From positions 1 through 33,614 of the forward strand of contig NZ_RQVK01000017.1 in the NCBI RefSeq assembly GCF_003992015.1: a stretch of 33,614 nt of DNA, written 5' to 3'. The position numbers were made by a program, and so were the translations under genes. The notes under the pieces are model-generated. The model was not told the origin of the DNA. It did no database searches and saw only the letters and a list, made by a program, of their open reading frames with translations. This stretch comes from Veillonella sp. VA137. Its GTDB lineage: Bacteria; Bacillota; Negativicutes; Veillonellales; Veillonellaceae. The first letter of the stretch is position 1; every line of letters begins with the position of its first letter. Shown in pieces: positions 25,620 through 33,258 of this stretch.

Positions 25620-27179
25620 ATGATTGTCCTAGATGCAAATGCAGGTGTTCCCATGTACGAGCAGGTATATGAGGCTGTAAAAGTGCATATTGAACAGGGT
25701 TTGTTCCGTCCAGGGCAGCGACTTCCTTCTATACGTGCTATGGCGGCGCAGTTAGGTGTGAGCAAGATTACGGTGGAGCAAGCCTATTTGCAGTTGGCTA
25801 CGGAAGGATATATTCAAGCCCATAACAGGGCGCCTTATGAGGTACTAGAGATTCCCCAGCCTTTAGTTGGATATTATGACGGGATGACTCCTATTAATAG
25901 TACGTCTGATCGAACATGTGGAATCGTGGGTAATCTAAGAGAACCTAAGGAAGAGGTTCTTTCATCAGTGAAACCCAAAAGTATAGCGCAAAGTGTAACG
26001 GATACTATAGAACAGAAGGTAGAAGGGACAATAGCATATCGTGATAAGAGTACGGTTTGTATAGCAAACCATGCTTTGCATAAAGAAACGAATAGACAAG
26101 CTCCTTCCATTATCTACAATTTTGCTACTGGGGCGATGGATCCGGAGGGATTTGACTTCAAACGGTGGAAACGCTTTATTGGCTATGCCTTACGAGATAC
26201 AAAGAGGCTCATGACCTATGGTCGGCTAGAGGGAGAACCAGAACTGCGGTCAGCGTTGAATCAATATTTACAACAGGCGAGAGGTGTGCGGGCATCAGCA
26301 GAGCGAGTGCTCGTGACTAGTGGTACTCTTAATTCGTTGCATATGATTGCGTCCCTGTTACAACGTCAAGGTAAATCAAAAGTAGCTATAGACCGTCAAA
26401 GCCCCAGTTTTGCCAAGGCTGTATGGAAAGACTACGGATTTTCTGTGTTAGAGGTTGATACAGGAGACTCGCAATTGATTGCTACATTGCAAGCGACGAA
26501 TGTGGAAGTCCTATACTGTATGCCGTCTCACGGTGATAGTATGGGTCGTATTATGACGATCCAAGAGCGGACAGAGTTATTGCGGTGGGCACAGAGTCAA
26601 AGGGCTTTTATCATAGAAGACGATTATGACAGTGAACTTCGCTATTATGGAAAGCCTGTGTTATCATTGCAAGGCATGGACTTTCAAGATTGCGTCATCT
26701 ACATGGGTACGCCGTCGAAGGTATTACCGCCGTCGATTCGGTTGAGTTACCTAGTGCTACCCATAGTTCTTTATGAGGACTTTCACAAGCATCGCAAGGC
26801 CTATGGGCAAAGTGCCGGTGTGTTAGAGCAGTTGGCATGGGCCATGTACATGGATGAAGGGGAGTGGCACAAGCAAATTCGCCGTCTTCGCAAACATTAT
26901 TTAGAAAAAAGTAAGTATTTTACTAGCTTGTTGCGCCACTATTTGGACGATACTTATGAGGTTATCGATCCAGAGGGTGGTGTCTATGCGGGAATTCGCA
27001 AGGCGCACAATAAGGACGATGTATTTCGTACACGAGCATTAAAGGCTAGTTGTGACATCAAGGTCATAGACAGAGATGAGACCGGCATAGTAGAGGTGTT
27101 GTTATCGTTCAGCGGTATACCGACCCGTGATTTAGAACGGGCGGTGCAGGTATTAGCTGAGGCTTGGAAAGGGTTATAA
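25620..27179 (+). CDS. MocR/PdxR-family transcriptional regulator (GntR wHTH plus aminotransferase-like domain)
   Basis: The protein has 519 residues. The N-terminal GntR winged helix (about 8-70) contains YEQVYEAVKVHI, RLPSIRAMAAQLGVSKITVEQAY and EGYI. A fold-type I aminotransferase-like domain runs from about residue 170 and has YGRLEGEPELR, VTSGTLNSLH, the PLP-contact region EDDYDSELRY, and K367 in GTPSKVLPPSIRLSY as the expected PLP lysine. Such proteins sense PLP or an amino-compound adduct and control vitamin B6, GABA, taurine or transport genes. The linker of about 100 residues is long. GGAGGG lies 4 bases before the ATG. It is first in an operon with the nuclease/ATPase pair, 1 base apart, which is an unusual partner set. 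The effector is unknown. Confidence 0.9.
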   Translation: MIVLDANAGVPMYEQVYEAVKVHIEQGLFRPGQRLPSIRAMAAQLGVSKITVEQAYLQLATEGYIQAHNRAPYEVLEIPQPLVGYYDGMTPINSTSDRTCGIVGNLREPKEEVLSSVKPKSIAQSVTDTIEQKVEGTIAYRDKSTVCIANHALHKETNRQAPSIIYNFATGAMDPEGFDFKRWKRFIGYALRDTKRLMTYGRLEGEPELRSALNQYLQQARGVRASAERVLVTSGTLNSLHMIASLLQRQGKSKVAIDRQSPSFAKAVWKDYGFSVLEVDTGDSQLIATLQATNVEVLYCMPSHGDSMGRIMTIQERTELLRWAQSQRAFIIEDDYDSELRYYGKPVLSLQGMDFQDCVIYMGTPSKVLPPSIRLSYLVLPIVLYEDFHKHRKAYGQSAGVLEQLAWAMYMDEGEWHKQIRRLRKHYLEKSKYFTSLLRHYLDDTYEVIDPEGGVYAGIRKAHNKDDVFRTRALKASCDIKVIDRDETGIVEVLLSFSGIPTRDLERAVQVLAEAWKGL

Positions 27180-27180
27180 T

Positions 27181-28425
27181 ATGGGCATACCATTTCGATT
27201 TATACAATGTGGGGATCTCCATTTAGGGGCGCCCTTTCGCTATTTAAAATCTTTTGGCAGATCCTTGGACGAGGCTATGATGCGCGCCACCTATGGGTCC
27301 TTTCAGAATATCGTGAACTTGGCCATCCGTCAGCGTGTGGCGGCGGTACTCATCACGGGGGACGTCTATGATGGGGCGGATCATCCTCTTGAGGCGGAGA
27401 TGCACTTTGTGCGGGCCTGTGAAAGTCTCGCTAAGGAACACATTCCTGTCTACGTGGTACAAGGCAACCACGATCCTGCGGAAAGTTGGAAACGACATAT
27501 GCCATTGCCAGACAATGTCCATATCTGTGCAGCGGACCGGGTGGATCGGTTTTCTCTCCTGGTGCGAGGCCAAGAGGTGGCGGGCATCTATGGTCGCAGT
27601 ATCTCCGGTGATACCCAGTATGAGGGCCTAGCATCGGACATCCATCCTTTGCGCAGTGATCCCTTTTCTATCGCCCTTGTGCATGGAACGGTAGGCAGTC
27701 ATGAAGGCCATGACAAGACGGGGCCTTGCTCTATGGATGCGTTACGGCGTATTCCTATTCAGTATTGGGCATTCGGTCACATTCATAAGCGCCAGATTTT
27801 GAGCGAACAGCCTCACATCGTCTATGCGGGCAATACCCAAGGATTGCACCGTGGTGAAAGCGGCCCGAAAGGGTGCTATGTGGTGGATGTATCTAGTCGT
27901 GGCACGGTAGAGGTACACTTTCACGAGACCAATACGATCCGATTTGCAGAAGACACCATCGACTTAGGACGAGTGCAATCCGTAGTAGAGATGCTGGAAA
28001 TGTTGCGACACAAAAAAGAAATGCTTCGAAAACCGGGCGTGTCCATCCTATTGACACTTAGACTGACAGGCGAAGGAATTTTATCAGAAGTAGCAAGTGA
28101 CAATGCAGTGCGTGCGTCTTGGATGGAGGAGTCGCAAGCCGAGGAAAGTGGCAAGTACGGCGTGTATATCATCGGTATCGAATGCGATACTTTTAGTAGT
28201 GATAAACAAGGCGCTGCGCCAGGGATGGTCAGCGATTATGTGAAAGCCTTGGATACCATGGATACTGGCGGGGATTCGTTACTGAAGATTGTGACAGAAC
28301 GACCAGAGTGGAAACGCTTGGGCATGTATAGTCAGTTGGTGACGGACGACATGGTGCAATCTGCCTATGAAAAGGCACGACGAGAAGGGATCCGTTTATT
28401 ACAGGGGAATGAGTATGAAGATTAA
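27181..28425 (+). CDS. yhaO: Mre11/SbcD-like metallophosphoesterase (YhaO family DNA repair exonuclease)
   Basis: This 414-residue cytoplasmic protein shows the full metallophosphoesterase motif series: D12-x-H14 (GDLHLG), D61 (GDVYDG), GNHD at 95-98, H167 (LVHGTVG) and GHIHK with H199/H201. This is the two-metal nuclease core of SbcD/Mre11. The C-terminal part (after about 260) is the variable cap or partner-binding region typical of YhaO. It starts 1 base after the MocR stop and overlaps the YhaN-like gene by 11 bases, as nuclease and ATPase genes of this class usually do. Together they should form an SbcCD-like complex processing DNA ends or hairpins; YhaO/YhaN themselves are poorly studied. 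Confidence 0.88.
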   Translation: MGIPFRFIQCGDLHLGAPFRYLKSFGRSLDEAMMRATYGSFQNIVNLAIRQRVAAVLITGDVYDGADHPLEAEMHFVRACESLAKEHIPVYVVQGNHDPAESWKRHMPLPDNVHICAADRVDRFSLLVRGQEVAGIYGRSISGDTQYEGLASDIHPLRSDPFSIALVHGTVGSHEGHDKTGPCSMDALRRIPIQYWAFGHIHKRQILSEQPHIVYAGNTQGLHRGESGPKGCYVVDVSSRGTVEVHFHETNTIRFAEDTIDLGRVQSVVEMLEMLRHKKEMLRKPGVSILLTLRLTGEGILSEVASDNAVRASWMEESQAEESGKYGVYIIGIECDTFSSDKQGAAPGMVSDYVKALDTMDTGGDSLLKIVTERPEWKRLGMYSQLVTDDMVQSAYEKARREGIRLLQGNEYED

Positions 28426-31297
28426 AGAAATATATATAGAACACTATGGCCCCTATGAACAGTGGACCTTTCAGCCCCATGAAAGTGGGTTACATGTGCT
28501 ATACGGGCCGAATGGAAGCGGAAAAACAACGCTGCTTCAAGCTTTTCGTGGCATTTTGCTAGGAACGAAACGGAAAGAAGAACCTGTAGAGGGTCATATT
28601 GTGGTGGAACGAGAAGGCAAAACCTACCACATTGGTCGCAAAGGAAAAACCTTAGACTTTTACGAAGTGGGTGGCCAGCGGTATACGGTGGAGCCTGCGG
28701 AATTGTGGTGGCAAGGGTTAGACAAAAAGACCTATGATCGCATTTTTGCCATTACCTTGGATGACTTACAAGGGGTGGATATTATCCAAGAGGTAGACGT
28801 GCGCACACGGTTCTTTGGTGCCGAAGGTGGGGAATCCTTGGGGACCCTCGTGAAAGACGTGGATGCATTAGCTAGCCAATTACTAGTGGCATCGCCTACG
28901 GGAAAACGAACGATCAATACCTTGTTGGACCGATTGCAAGAGGTGGAACGAGATATCCGGAAGTTACAACAAGGAGAACAAGAGTACTATACTTGGCAAG
29001 CTTCGTTGGAAGAACTGGAAAATAAAGAAGCTACATTGCAAGAACAACGACAAGAGCGAAAGGAATATTTGCAAGACGTAGAGCGAGTTCTTCGTGCTTG
29101 GGATACGTATAAACGGGGAGAAGAAGCGAAGCAGAAAATGCTCCAATTCCACGTGGAAGAGTCCTTGGAGCGAGAGGTCTTTTTAGAATTAGATGAAGAA
29201 ATCCGCCGTTGCCAGGAATATATGCGCGTGTGGCGTGGCAAGGAAGAGGGCTTGGTGCCAGATAACTTCGACCCAGAAGATAGACTGGGTATGTATGAAC
29301 AAGAGATTGAAAGTTTGTACCAAGAAGTATCGAAATGGACGCAGTTAGAAAAAGAATGCCGTGAAGGGGATTTGTACTTAGAAAAAGTGAAAGCCCAGCT
29401 AGCATTCATTCGAAAATCTCATGTGTATTGGCGCGATGTGGAAGACTTTCCAAGTGATGTGAATTGGTACGATGGGGAGCAAGTGGCGCGCCAGTTGCGC
29501 AGTGCTCGTGAGGCCTATGAGGCGTGGCAACGACGAGAGCCGTTTCCACAAGATGATCGAGCTCGTGAGGTGACGGAAACGGTAACAGCCCTAGAAACCA
29601 AGCATAAGAACTTAATGGCACTGAAAGAGGCCTATTTAGCACAAGAATCGACGGATTCCGTAGTAACGGTGAGATCTGGACGTTCCTATTATCTAGGGGG
29701 CGTTGTACTAGCCGCGCTAGGCGTAGCTTTGTTGGCTTGGCATATGACCTATGCAGAAAGAATCGGTATACAGGCTATAGGTGGAATCTTTGGGATATTG
29801 TTAGCGTTCGGACTAGGCTATCAAGGATATAAGATTGGAAAAGTGAGTCCAGAAGTTGTTGTTACACATAGTAAGGATGTTTCTGACTTAGAAACTAAAG
29901 CAGGACGATCCATGCCGGCTACAGAATCTGACTATGAAAGTTTACTTTCAGAGATACAGGCAGTAGAGGAAGCAATCAAAGGATATGGAGACGATGTGAG
30001 CCATTTCAAAGCCTACGAAGTGATGAAAGCCCAGTGGGTGGCAGAAGGCAAAACATTGGAAGCGGCAGGTAGTGAGACCATGGATGCATGGGAAGCGTGG
30101 TTGCCAAAGGCAGCTAAACAGACGAACCGAGATGATGCGTTCTACGGCATGAAGGAAGAATACCAAGCCTACCATGAGCGATTGCGTGAATTTGAAGGAT
30201 ACCAAAAGCAAGTGGGCTTGCATCATGAACAATTAGAAGCCATCGTGAATCGGTGCCGAAACTTGTGGGCTTCTTTGCAGATACACACGGTGCCATCCAT
30301 CGTGGAGTTACGAGTGGTGTATAATCAGCTACAATTGCACAAGCAAAATCGTGTGCGGTGGGAGCAAAAAGAAAGCCAGCGTAAAAACTATCGAGAAGAA
30401 TATGCCACGTGGAGCAAGAAAGAAAAAGAATTGTTCCTAGCCCAAGAAGAGTTGATTCAAAAAGGTGGCATGAAGAGTGCCGCGGAATATCGTCAGCGTT
30501 TGTTGCAACAAGATCAGCATAAGCAATGGGAGACCATTTATCGCCAAAGCCAACGGCAACTAGAATTGTTGGCGCCGAAAGAGTTTCATAGGGATGTATG
30601 GTACCGCCGTTTGCAAGGCAATGATAAAGGCAAATGGGAACTGGAGTACTCCCGTAGTGAAACGGAATTGGCGAATATTGAATCATCTCTACAGGCATTG
30701 TATGAAGAGCGAGGTACTTTGCAAGAATCCATGCGCCACTTGAGCACATCCCATGCAGTGTCCGAAGCCTTATTGAAAAAAGAACAGCTAGAAGCGGAAC
30801 TCCGAGAAGCCTTGGAAGCGTGGATGACCTATGTGTTTATCAACCATGGTATGGAGCTGGCGCAACAAGAATACGAAACAGATCGGCAACCGGCGATGCT
30901 GGCGAGGGCGTCTGATTATGTGAAAGCCATGACGGGTGGCATCTATACATTGCATATGGACGACACACATAAGGGGGCTTATGTGAAAGATACGACGGGT
31001 CGAGAGATTCCCCTAGGAAAGTGGAGCAGTGGTTTAGGCGATCAAGTGTATTTGGCATTACGATTAAGCCTAGCAGAGGCCTTCGCTGAAAAGATTGAAT
31101 CCATGCCATTGCTGTTGGATGACGTGTTGGTGCGCTTTGACCTAGAACGGCAGAAGCTCACATTGCAGGTCATAGAACAGTTGAGTGAACGTACACAAGT
31201 GTTCCTGTTTACTTGCCATGAGACGACGAGCCAATTGGCTAGTGAAAGGGTACATCGATTCGATCTCAGTCGTGATGTTACTTGTAAGGCTATGTAG
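28415..31297 (+). CDS. yhaN: SMC/Rad50-like AAA ATPase with central membrane segments (YhaN family)
   Basis: The protein has 960 residues. Walker A GPNGSGKTT lies at 31-39. Long coiled-coil arms (about 170-420 and 480-800) flank two adjacent hydrophobic segments (about 424-475: LGGVVLAALGVALLAW and GGIFGILLAFGLGY), a hallmark of YhaN compared with soluble SbcC. The ABC signature SSGLGDQ is near 871 and Walker B PLLLDDVL near 898. Start 28415 is chosen because AGGGG (28403-28407) is 7 bases upstream; the upstream ATG at 28409 is too close to it. Partner of the overlapping YhaO-like nuclease. The last residues, DVTCKAM, and the TAG stop lie inside the first unit of a repeated DNA element, so the natural C-terminus was apparently reshaped by it. 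Confidence 0.88.
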   Translation: MKIKEIYIEHYGPYEQWTFQPHESGLHVLYGPNGSGKTTLLQAFRGILLGTKRKEEPVEGHIVVEREGKTYHIGRKGKTLDFYEVGGQRYTVEPAELWWQGLDKKTYDRIFAITLDDLQGVDIIQEVDVRTRFFGAEGGESLGTLVKDVDALASQLLVASPTGKRTINTLLDRLQEVERDIRKLQQGEQEYYTWQASLEELENKEATLQEQRQERKEYLQDVERVLRAWDTYKRGEEAKQKMLQFHVEESLEREVFLELDEEIRRCQEYMRVWRGKEEGLVPDNFDPEDRLGMYEQEIESLYQEVSKWTQLEKECREGDLYLEKVKAQLAFIRKSHVYWRDVEDFPSDVNWYDGEQVARQLRSAREAYEAWQRREPFPQDDRAREVTETVTALETKHKNLMALKEAYLAQESTDSVVTVRSGRSYYLGGVVLAALGVALLAWHMTYAERIGIQAIGGIFGILLAFGLGYQGYKIGKVSPEVVVTHSKDVSDLETKAGRSMPATESDYESLLSEIQAVEEAIKGYGDDVSHFKAYEVMKAQWVAEGKTLEAAGSETMDAWEAWLPKAAKQTNRDDAFYGMKEEYQAYHERLREFEGYQKQVGLHHEQLEAIVNRCRNLWASLQIHTVPSIVELRVVYNQLQLHKQNRVRWEQKESQRKNYREEYATWSKKEKELFLAQEELIQKGGMKSAAEYRQRLLQQDQHKQWETIYRQSQRQLELLAPKEFHRDVWYRRLQGNDKGKWELEYSRSETELANIESSLQALYEERGTLQESMRHLSTSHAVSEALLKKEQLEAELREALEAWMTYVFINHGMELAQQEYETDRQPAMLARASDYVKAMTGGIYTLHMDDTHKGAYVKDTTGREIPLGKWSSGLGDQVYLALRLSLAEAFAEKIESMPLLLDDVLVRFDLERQKLTLQVIEQLSERTQVFLFTCHETTSQLASERVHRFDLSRDVTCKAM

Positions 31298-31360
31298 GTC
31301 GTCACTTGTAACGTTATGTAGCCTGTGGGTCGTTACTTGTAACGTTATGTAGCTTGTGGC
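31277..31360. repeat. Three tandem end units of the structured element
   Basis: GTTACTTGTAAGGCTATGTAG (in pieces: GTTACTTGT, then GCTATGTAG; 31277-31297) is followed by related units at 31301-31328 and 31332-31360. Each carries GTyACTTGTAACGTTATGTAG, then CyTGTGG in the latter two. The first unit contains the stop codon of the YhaN-like gene. Copies A and C begin with the same unit. Confidence 0.85.
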
Positions 31361-31513
31361 TGTCATTATCTGAATAGAGCAAAGGGAAACGAGCAACACA
31401 TTCCTTCACAAACGGTATTTCATAATGTTTGTTCAGGAACATGTTGCTCGTTTCTGTGTTTCGTATATTTAGTGAGTAAAGGCTGCCACAAGGCTACTAC
31501 GCGTGACGGCGTT
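31301..31513. repeat. Structured palindromic element, copy B
   Basis: The same architecture as copy A is present. The outer arms are GTAGCTTGTGGC on the left (31350-31360) and GCCACAAGGCTACTAC on the right (31485-31500). The inner stem is GAAACGAGCAAC... (31386-31405) with ...GTTGCTCGTTTC (31435-31454), 18 of 20 paired. The 29-base loop (31406-31434) has CAAACGG...CATAATGTTTG. The inner stem sequence is unrelated to that of A or C yet remains complementary. Confidence 0.8.
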
Positions 31514-31653
31514 CCTCAGAAGATTGGAAGAGTGCGGCATCCTCCTCACAAACGGTACTTTATAATGTTTGTTCGGAGCACGCCGTGCTCTTCTTGTGTT
31601 TGTGTATTTAGCTAGAAAGGCCCGCCACAAGGCTACTACACGTGACAGCGTTC
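31514..31653. repeat. Structured palindromic element, copy B2 (lacks its own left outer arm)
   Basis: It directly follows copy B. The inner stem 31527-31545 (GAAGAGTGCGGC...) pairs with 31575-31593 (...GCCGTGCTCTTC), including two G-U pairs. The loop 31546-31574 differs from copy B at only two positions. The right end CCACAAGGCTACTACACG is at 31625-31642. No separate left outer arm is present, so it looks like an internal duplication or a partial second copy. Confidence 0.75.
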
Positions 31654-31658
31654 CTTTG

Positions 31659-31689
31659 GGGGGCTCTTTTTTGTTGCTTTAAGTATAGC
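31659..31689. repeat. Direct repeat, left copy, flanking the toxin-like cassette
   Basis: GGGGGCTCTTTTTTGTTGC followed by TTTAAGTATAGC matches the sequence at 31995-32026 with a few changes and one indel. On the minus strand both contain TATACT, but only the right copy has a plausible -35 next to it. Confidence 0.7.
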
Positions 31690-31718
31690 GATTTTTAAGG
31701 TTTAGCTAGCGATAAAAG

Positions 31719-31747
31719 TTCACGTTATGAGTAATTTGCAGTATAAT
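31719..31747 (+). promoter_or_regulatory. Promoter of the small toxin-like gene
   Basis: TTCACG (31719-31724, 4/6), 17 bases, and a perfect TATAAT (31742-31747). The mRNA should begin near 31754 and have a leader of about 60 bases. Confidence 0.6.
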
Positions 31748-31813
31748 AGTAATCGAAGAGTCAACGACGTGTTGTTGGGCTCATCTCTTCCTAATATGGG
31801 GGGAGGTGGTACT

Positions 31814-31891
31814 ATGAAAAAATTTAGAAAAATCTATAGATTGATTTTAATTCTAAAATTAATAGTACAACTCATTGATTTGTTTAAGTAA
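31814..31891 (+). CDS. Small hydrophobic basic peptide (25 aa), candidate type I toxin
   Basis: The 25-codon frame encodes a peptide starting MKKFRKIYR, with the core LILILKLIVQL and the end IDLFK. It is a basic head followed by a membrane-length hydrophobic or amphipathic helix. GGGAGG lies 7 bases before the ATG, and a good promoter lies 60 bases further up. The leader can fold: CTCTTCC (31785-31791) pairs with GGGGGAG (31799-31805) over the SD. Leader bases 31775-31787 also pair with 31968-31980 in the 3' region (13 consecutive pairs, one G-U). These features, and an apparent antisense RNA, are typical of type I toxins. I do not recognise the peptide as a named family. A regulatory or signalling peptide is the main alternative. 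Confidence 0.6.
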   Translation: MKKFRKIYRLILILKLIVQLIDLFK

Positions 31892-31892
31892 T

Positions 31893-32012
31893 TAATGAAA
31901 AAGCCTAACGTAAAAGATAAGTACTGCTAATACTTATACACGTTAGGCTATCCATTTTGCAGTTTTTGAGATGAGCCTAACGCCTTCACACGTTGGTGGC
32001 TCTTCTTTTGTT
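31893..32012 (-). ncRNA. Candidate antisense RNA (type I antitoxin)
   Basis: A minus-strand promoter (32048-32019) should start an RNA near 32012. A minus-strand terminator (31949-31897) would end it after about 115-120 bases. The RNA is fully complementary to the 3' untranslated part of the toxin-like mRNA, a convergent tail-to-tail arrangement like txpA/RatA or bsrG/SR4. Transcription is predicted, not shown. Confidence 0.45.
31897..31949 (-). terminator. Intrinsic terminator, minus strand (antisense RNA)
   Basis: AGCCTAACGT (31902-31911) and ACGTTAGGCT (31940-31949) form a perfect 10-bp stem. Inside it lies a second helix, ATAAGTA (31917-31923) with TACTTAT (31931-31937). On the minus strand the stem runs straight into TTTTTC. 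On the plus strand no U tract follows immediately. Confidence 0.7.
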
Positions 32013-32018
32013 ACTTTT
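31974..32018 (+). terminator. Terminator of the toxin-like mRNA
   Basis: GAGCC-TAACG (31974-31983) pairs with CGTTGGTGGCTC (31991-32002) with a small bulge. The T-rich stretch TTCTTTTGTTACTTTT follows. It overlaps the right direct repeat, which begins at 31995. Confidence 0.6.
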
Positions 32019-32026
32019 AGTATAGC
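31995..32026. repeat. Direct repeat, right copy, flanking the toxin-like cassette
   Basis: GGTGGCTCTTCTTTTGTTAC followed by TTTTAGTATAGC is the partner of 31659-31689. The repeats enclose the whole toxin-like unit, consistent with past tandem duplication or with insertion of the cassette. Confidence 0.7.
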
Positions 32027-32048
32027 ATGGTTTATAGATGTATTACAA
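32019..32048 (-). promoter_or_regulatory. Minus-strand promoter for the antisense RNA
   Basis: On the minus strand, TTGTAA (32048-32043, 4/6), 18 bases, then TATACT (32024-32019, 5/6). It lies just beyond the toxin-like mRNA terminator, pointing back into it. Confidence 0.5.
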
Positions 32049-32076
32049 GGCTAATATATGTGTAGAGTTCGTGTGC

Positions 32077-32105
32077 TAGATATTCCGATGTAAGAGTAGT
32101 ATAAT
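32077..32105 (+). promoter_or_regulatory. Promoter of the adaptor gene
   Basis: TAGATA (32077-32082, 4/6), 17 bases, and a perfect TATAAT (32100-32105). The start near 32112 leaves a very short leader with AGGAG at 32120-32124. Confidence 0.6.
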
Positions 32106-32130
32106 ACTCACTATATGAGAGGAGCGGATG

Positions 32131-33258
32131 ATGAACTATTCTTGGATACGGAAATATTGGATATATATAACAGCGGTGGCGGTGCTGATTATTGCTGGCG
32201 GTCTCTTCGCATGGATGCAGCCCAAAACGGTGCAAGTGGTGAATCCTGTGGAACGTCAAATGCCGGTGCGCATCAGTCATGAGGCGAATATTACGGCATT
32301 GCATAAGGCTAGCGTGGAACCGACGGTGTCGGGACCAGTGTCTACTTTCACAGTGAAAGTAGGTGACATGGTGAAAGTCGGTCAAGTGTTGGCTATGATT
32401 GATACCACATCGCTACAACAACAGTTACAGTCTTTATTAGGGCAGTTACAGGAAGCACGCAGTCGAGCGCCACAGCAGAATACATCTACCACAGTGGTAG
32501 GTGGTAGCGTATCATCAGCGGATGTAGAGCGGGCACGATATATGCGTGATGCTGGCATTATTACGAATCGTGAGTTTGAATCGATTGCGGCCAGAGCACA
32601 ATCACAAGTGGTAACGGTTCCATCCTATACAGGCGGATCTGGGGTAGATACTTCTGGAATAGAAGCTGCTATTGCAAAAATACAAGCGCAGATGGCAGCT
32701 GCCCAAATACTTTCGCCGATGGAAGGAAAGGTGGCGGCTATTTATAATGAAGATAGAAAGATTGCCATCGAGGGAAAACCGTTGCTGCTAATACAACAAG
32801 ATTCCCCAGTAGTGGCTACGTTGAGTGTACCCCAAAGCTTTGGTGCGATTTTGAAACAGCCCAACATCACTGGTGGCGTACAAGTCTATTTAGATATAAA
32901 TGGAACGCAGGTGCCGGGACAAATTACATTTGTGGGAACGGAATCGGGACCTAGTATTACTGTGAAAGCAACTTTCAATGTGCAGCCGGGGCAAGTGACG
33001 ATTGGTGAGTTCTATACATTGATGATTGAAACGAAAGCGGAAGCACCAGCGCTTACTTTACCTAAAGAAGTTATTCGTGATGGAGAAAATGGCAAGTTTG
33101 TGTATGTATTGACGGAAAATAATACAATAGATATGAGAACTATTGAGACGGGCTTAGAAGTAGATGGTGTGGTGACCATACTGGATGGACTATATCCAGA
33201 AGATCGAGTGGTGACTACGAAAGGGAACTTTGAGCTAGGTGAAAGCGTTCACTTGTGA
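32131..33258 (+). CDS. Periplasmic adaptor (HlyD/RND membrane-fusion) protein of an efflux system
   Basis: The protein has 375 residues. A basic N-terminus with one hydrophobic segment (about 8-29) acts as signal or anchor; there is no lipobox cysteine. A biotinyl-lipoyl-like domain is split around the hairpin: VEPTVSGPVSTFTVKVGDMVKVGQ (in two parts, about 63-86) and ILSPMEGKVAAIYN (about 190-203). The helical hairpin between them is short and glutamine/alanine-rich. A beta-barrel and membrane-proximal domain follow, including LPKEVIRDGENGKFVYVL. Such adaptors link an inner-membrane pump to an outer-membrane channel. Start 32131 has AGGAG 6 bases upstream; ATG 32128 is also possible. No pump gene follows within the window: a structured repeat and a new promoter come next. 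The final VHL and TGA fall within the repeat's first unit. Confidence 0.85.
   Translation: MNYSWIRKYWIYITAVAVLIIAGGLFAWMQPKTVQVVNPVERQMPVRISHEANITALHKASVEPTVSGPVSTFTVKVGDMVKVGQVLAMIDTTSLQQQLQSLLGQLQEARSRAPQQNTSTTVVGGSVSSADVERARYMRDAGIITNREFESIAARAQSQVVTVPSYTGGSGVDTSGIEAAIAKIQAQMAAAQILSPMEGKVAAIYNEDRKIAIEGKPLLLIQQDSPVVATLSVPQSFGAILKQPNITGGVQVYLDINGTQVPGQITFVGTESGPSITVKATFNVQPGQVTIGEFYTLMIETKAEAPALTLPKEVIRDGENGKFVYVLTENNTIDMRTIETGLEVDGVVTILDGLYPEDRVVTTKGNFELGESVHL

Noticed and set aside
28367-28414. Earlier in-frame starts for the YhaN-like gene at 28367 and 28409
   Set aside because: 28367 lies deep in the nuclease gene without SD; 28409 is 1 base from the SD. 28415 has proper spacing and matches the typical MKIKEI start.
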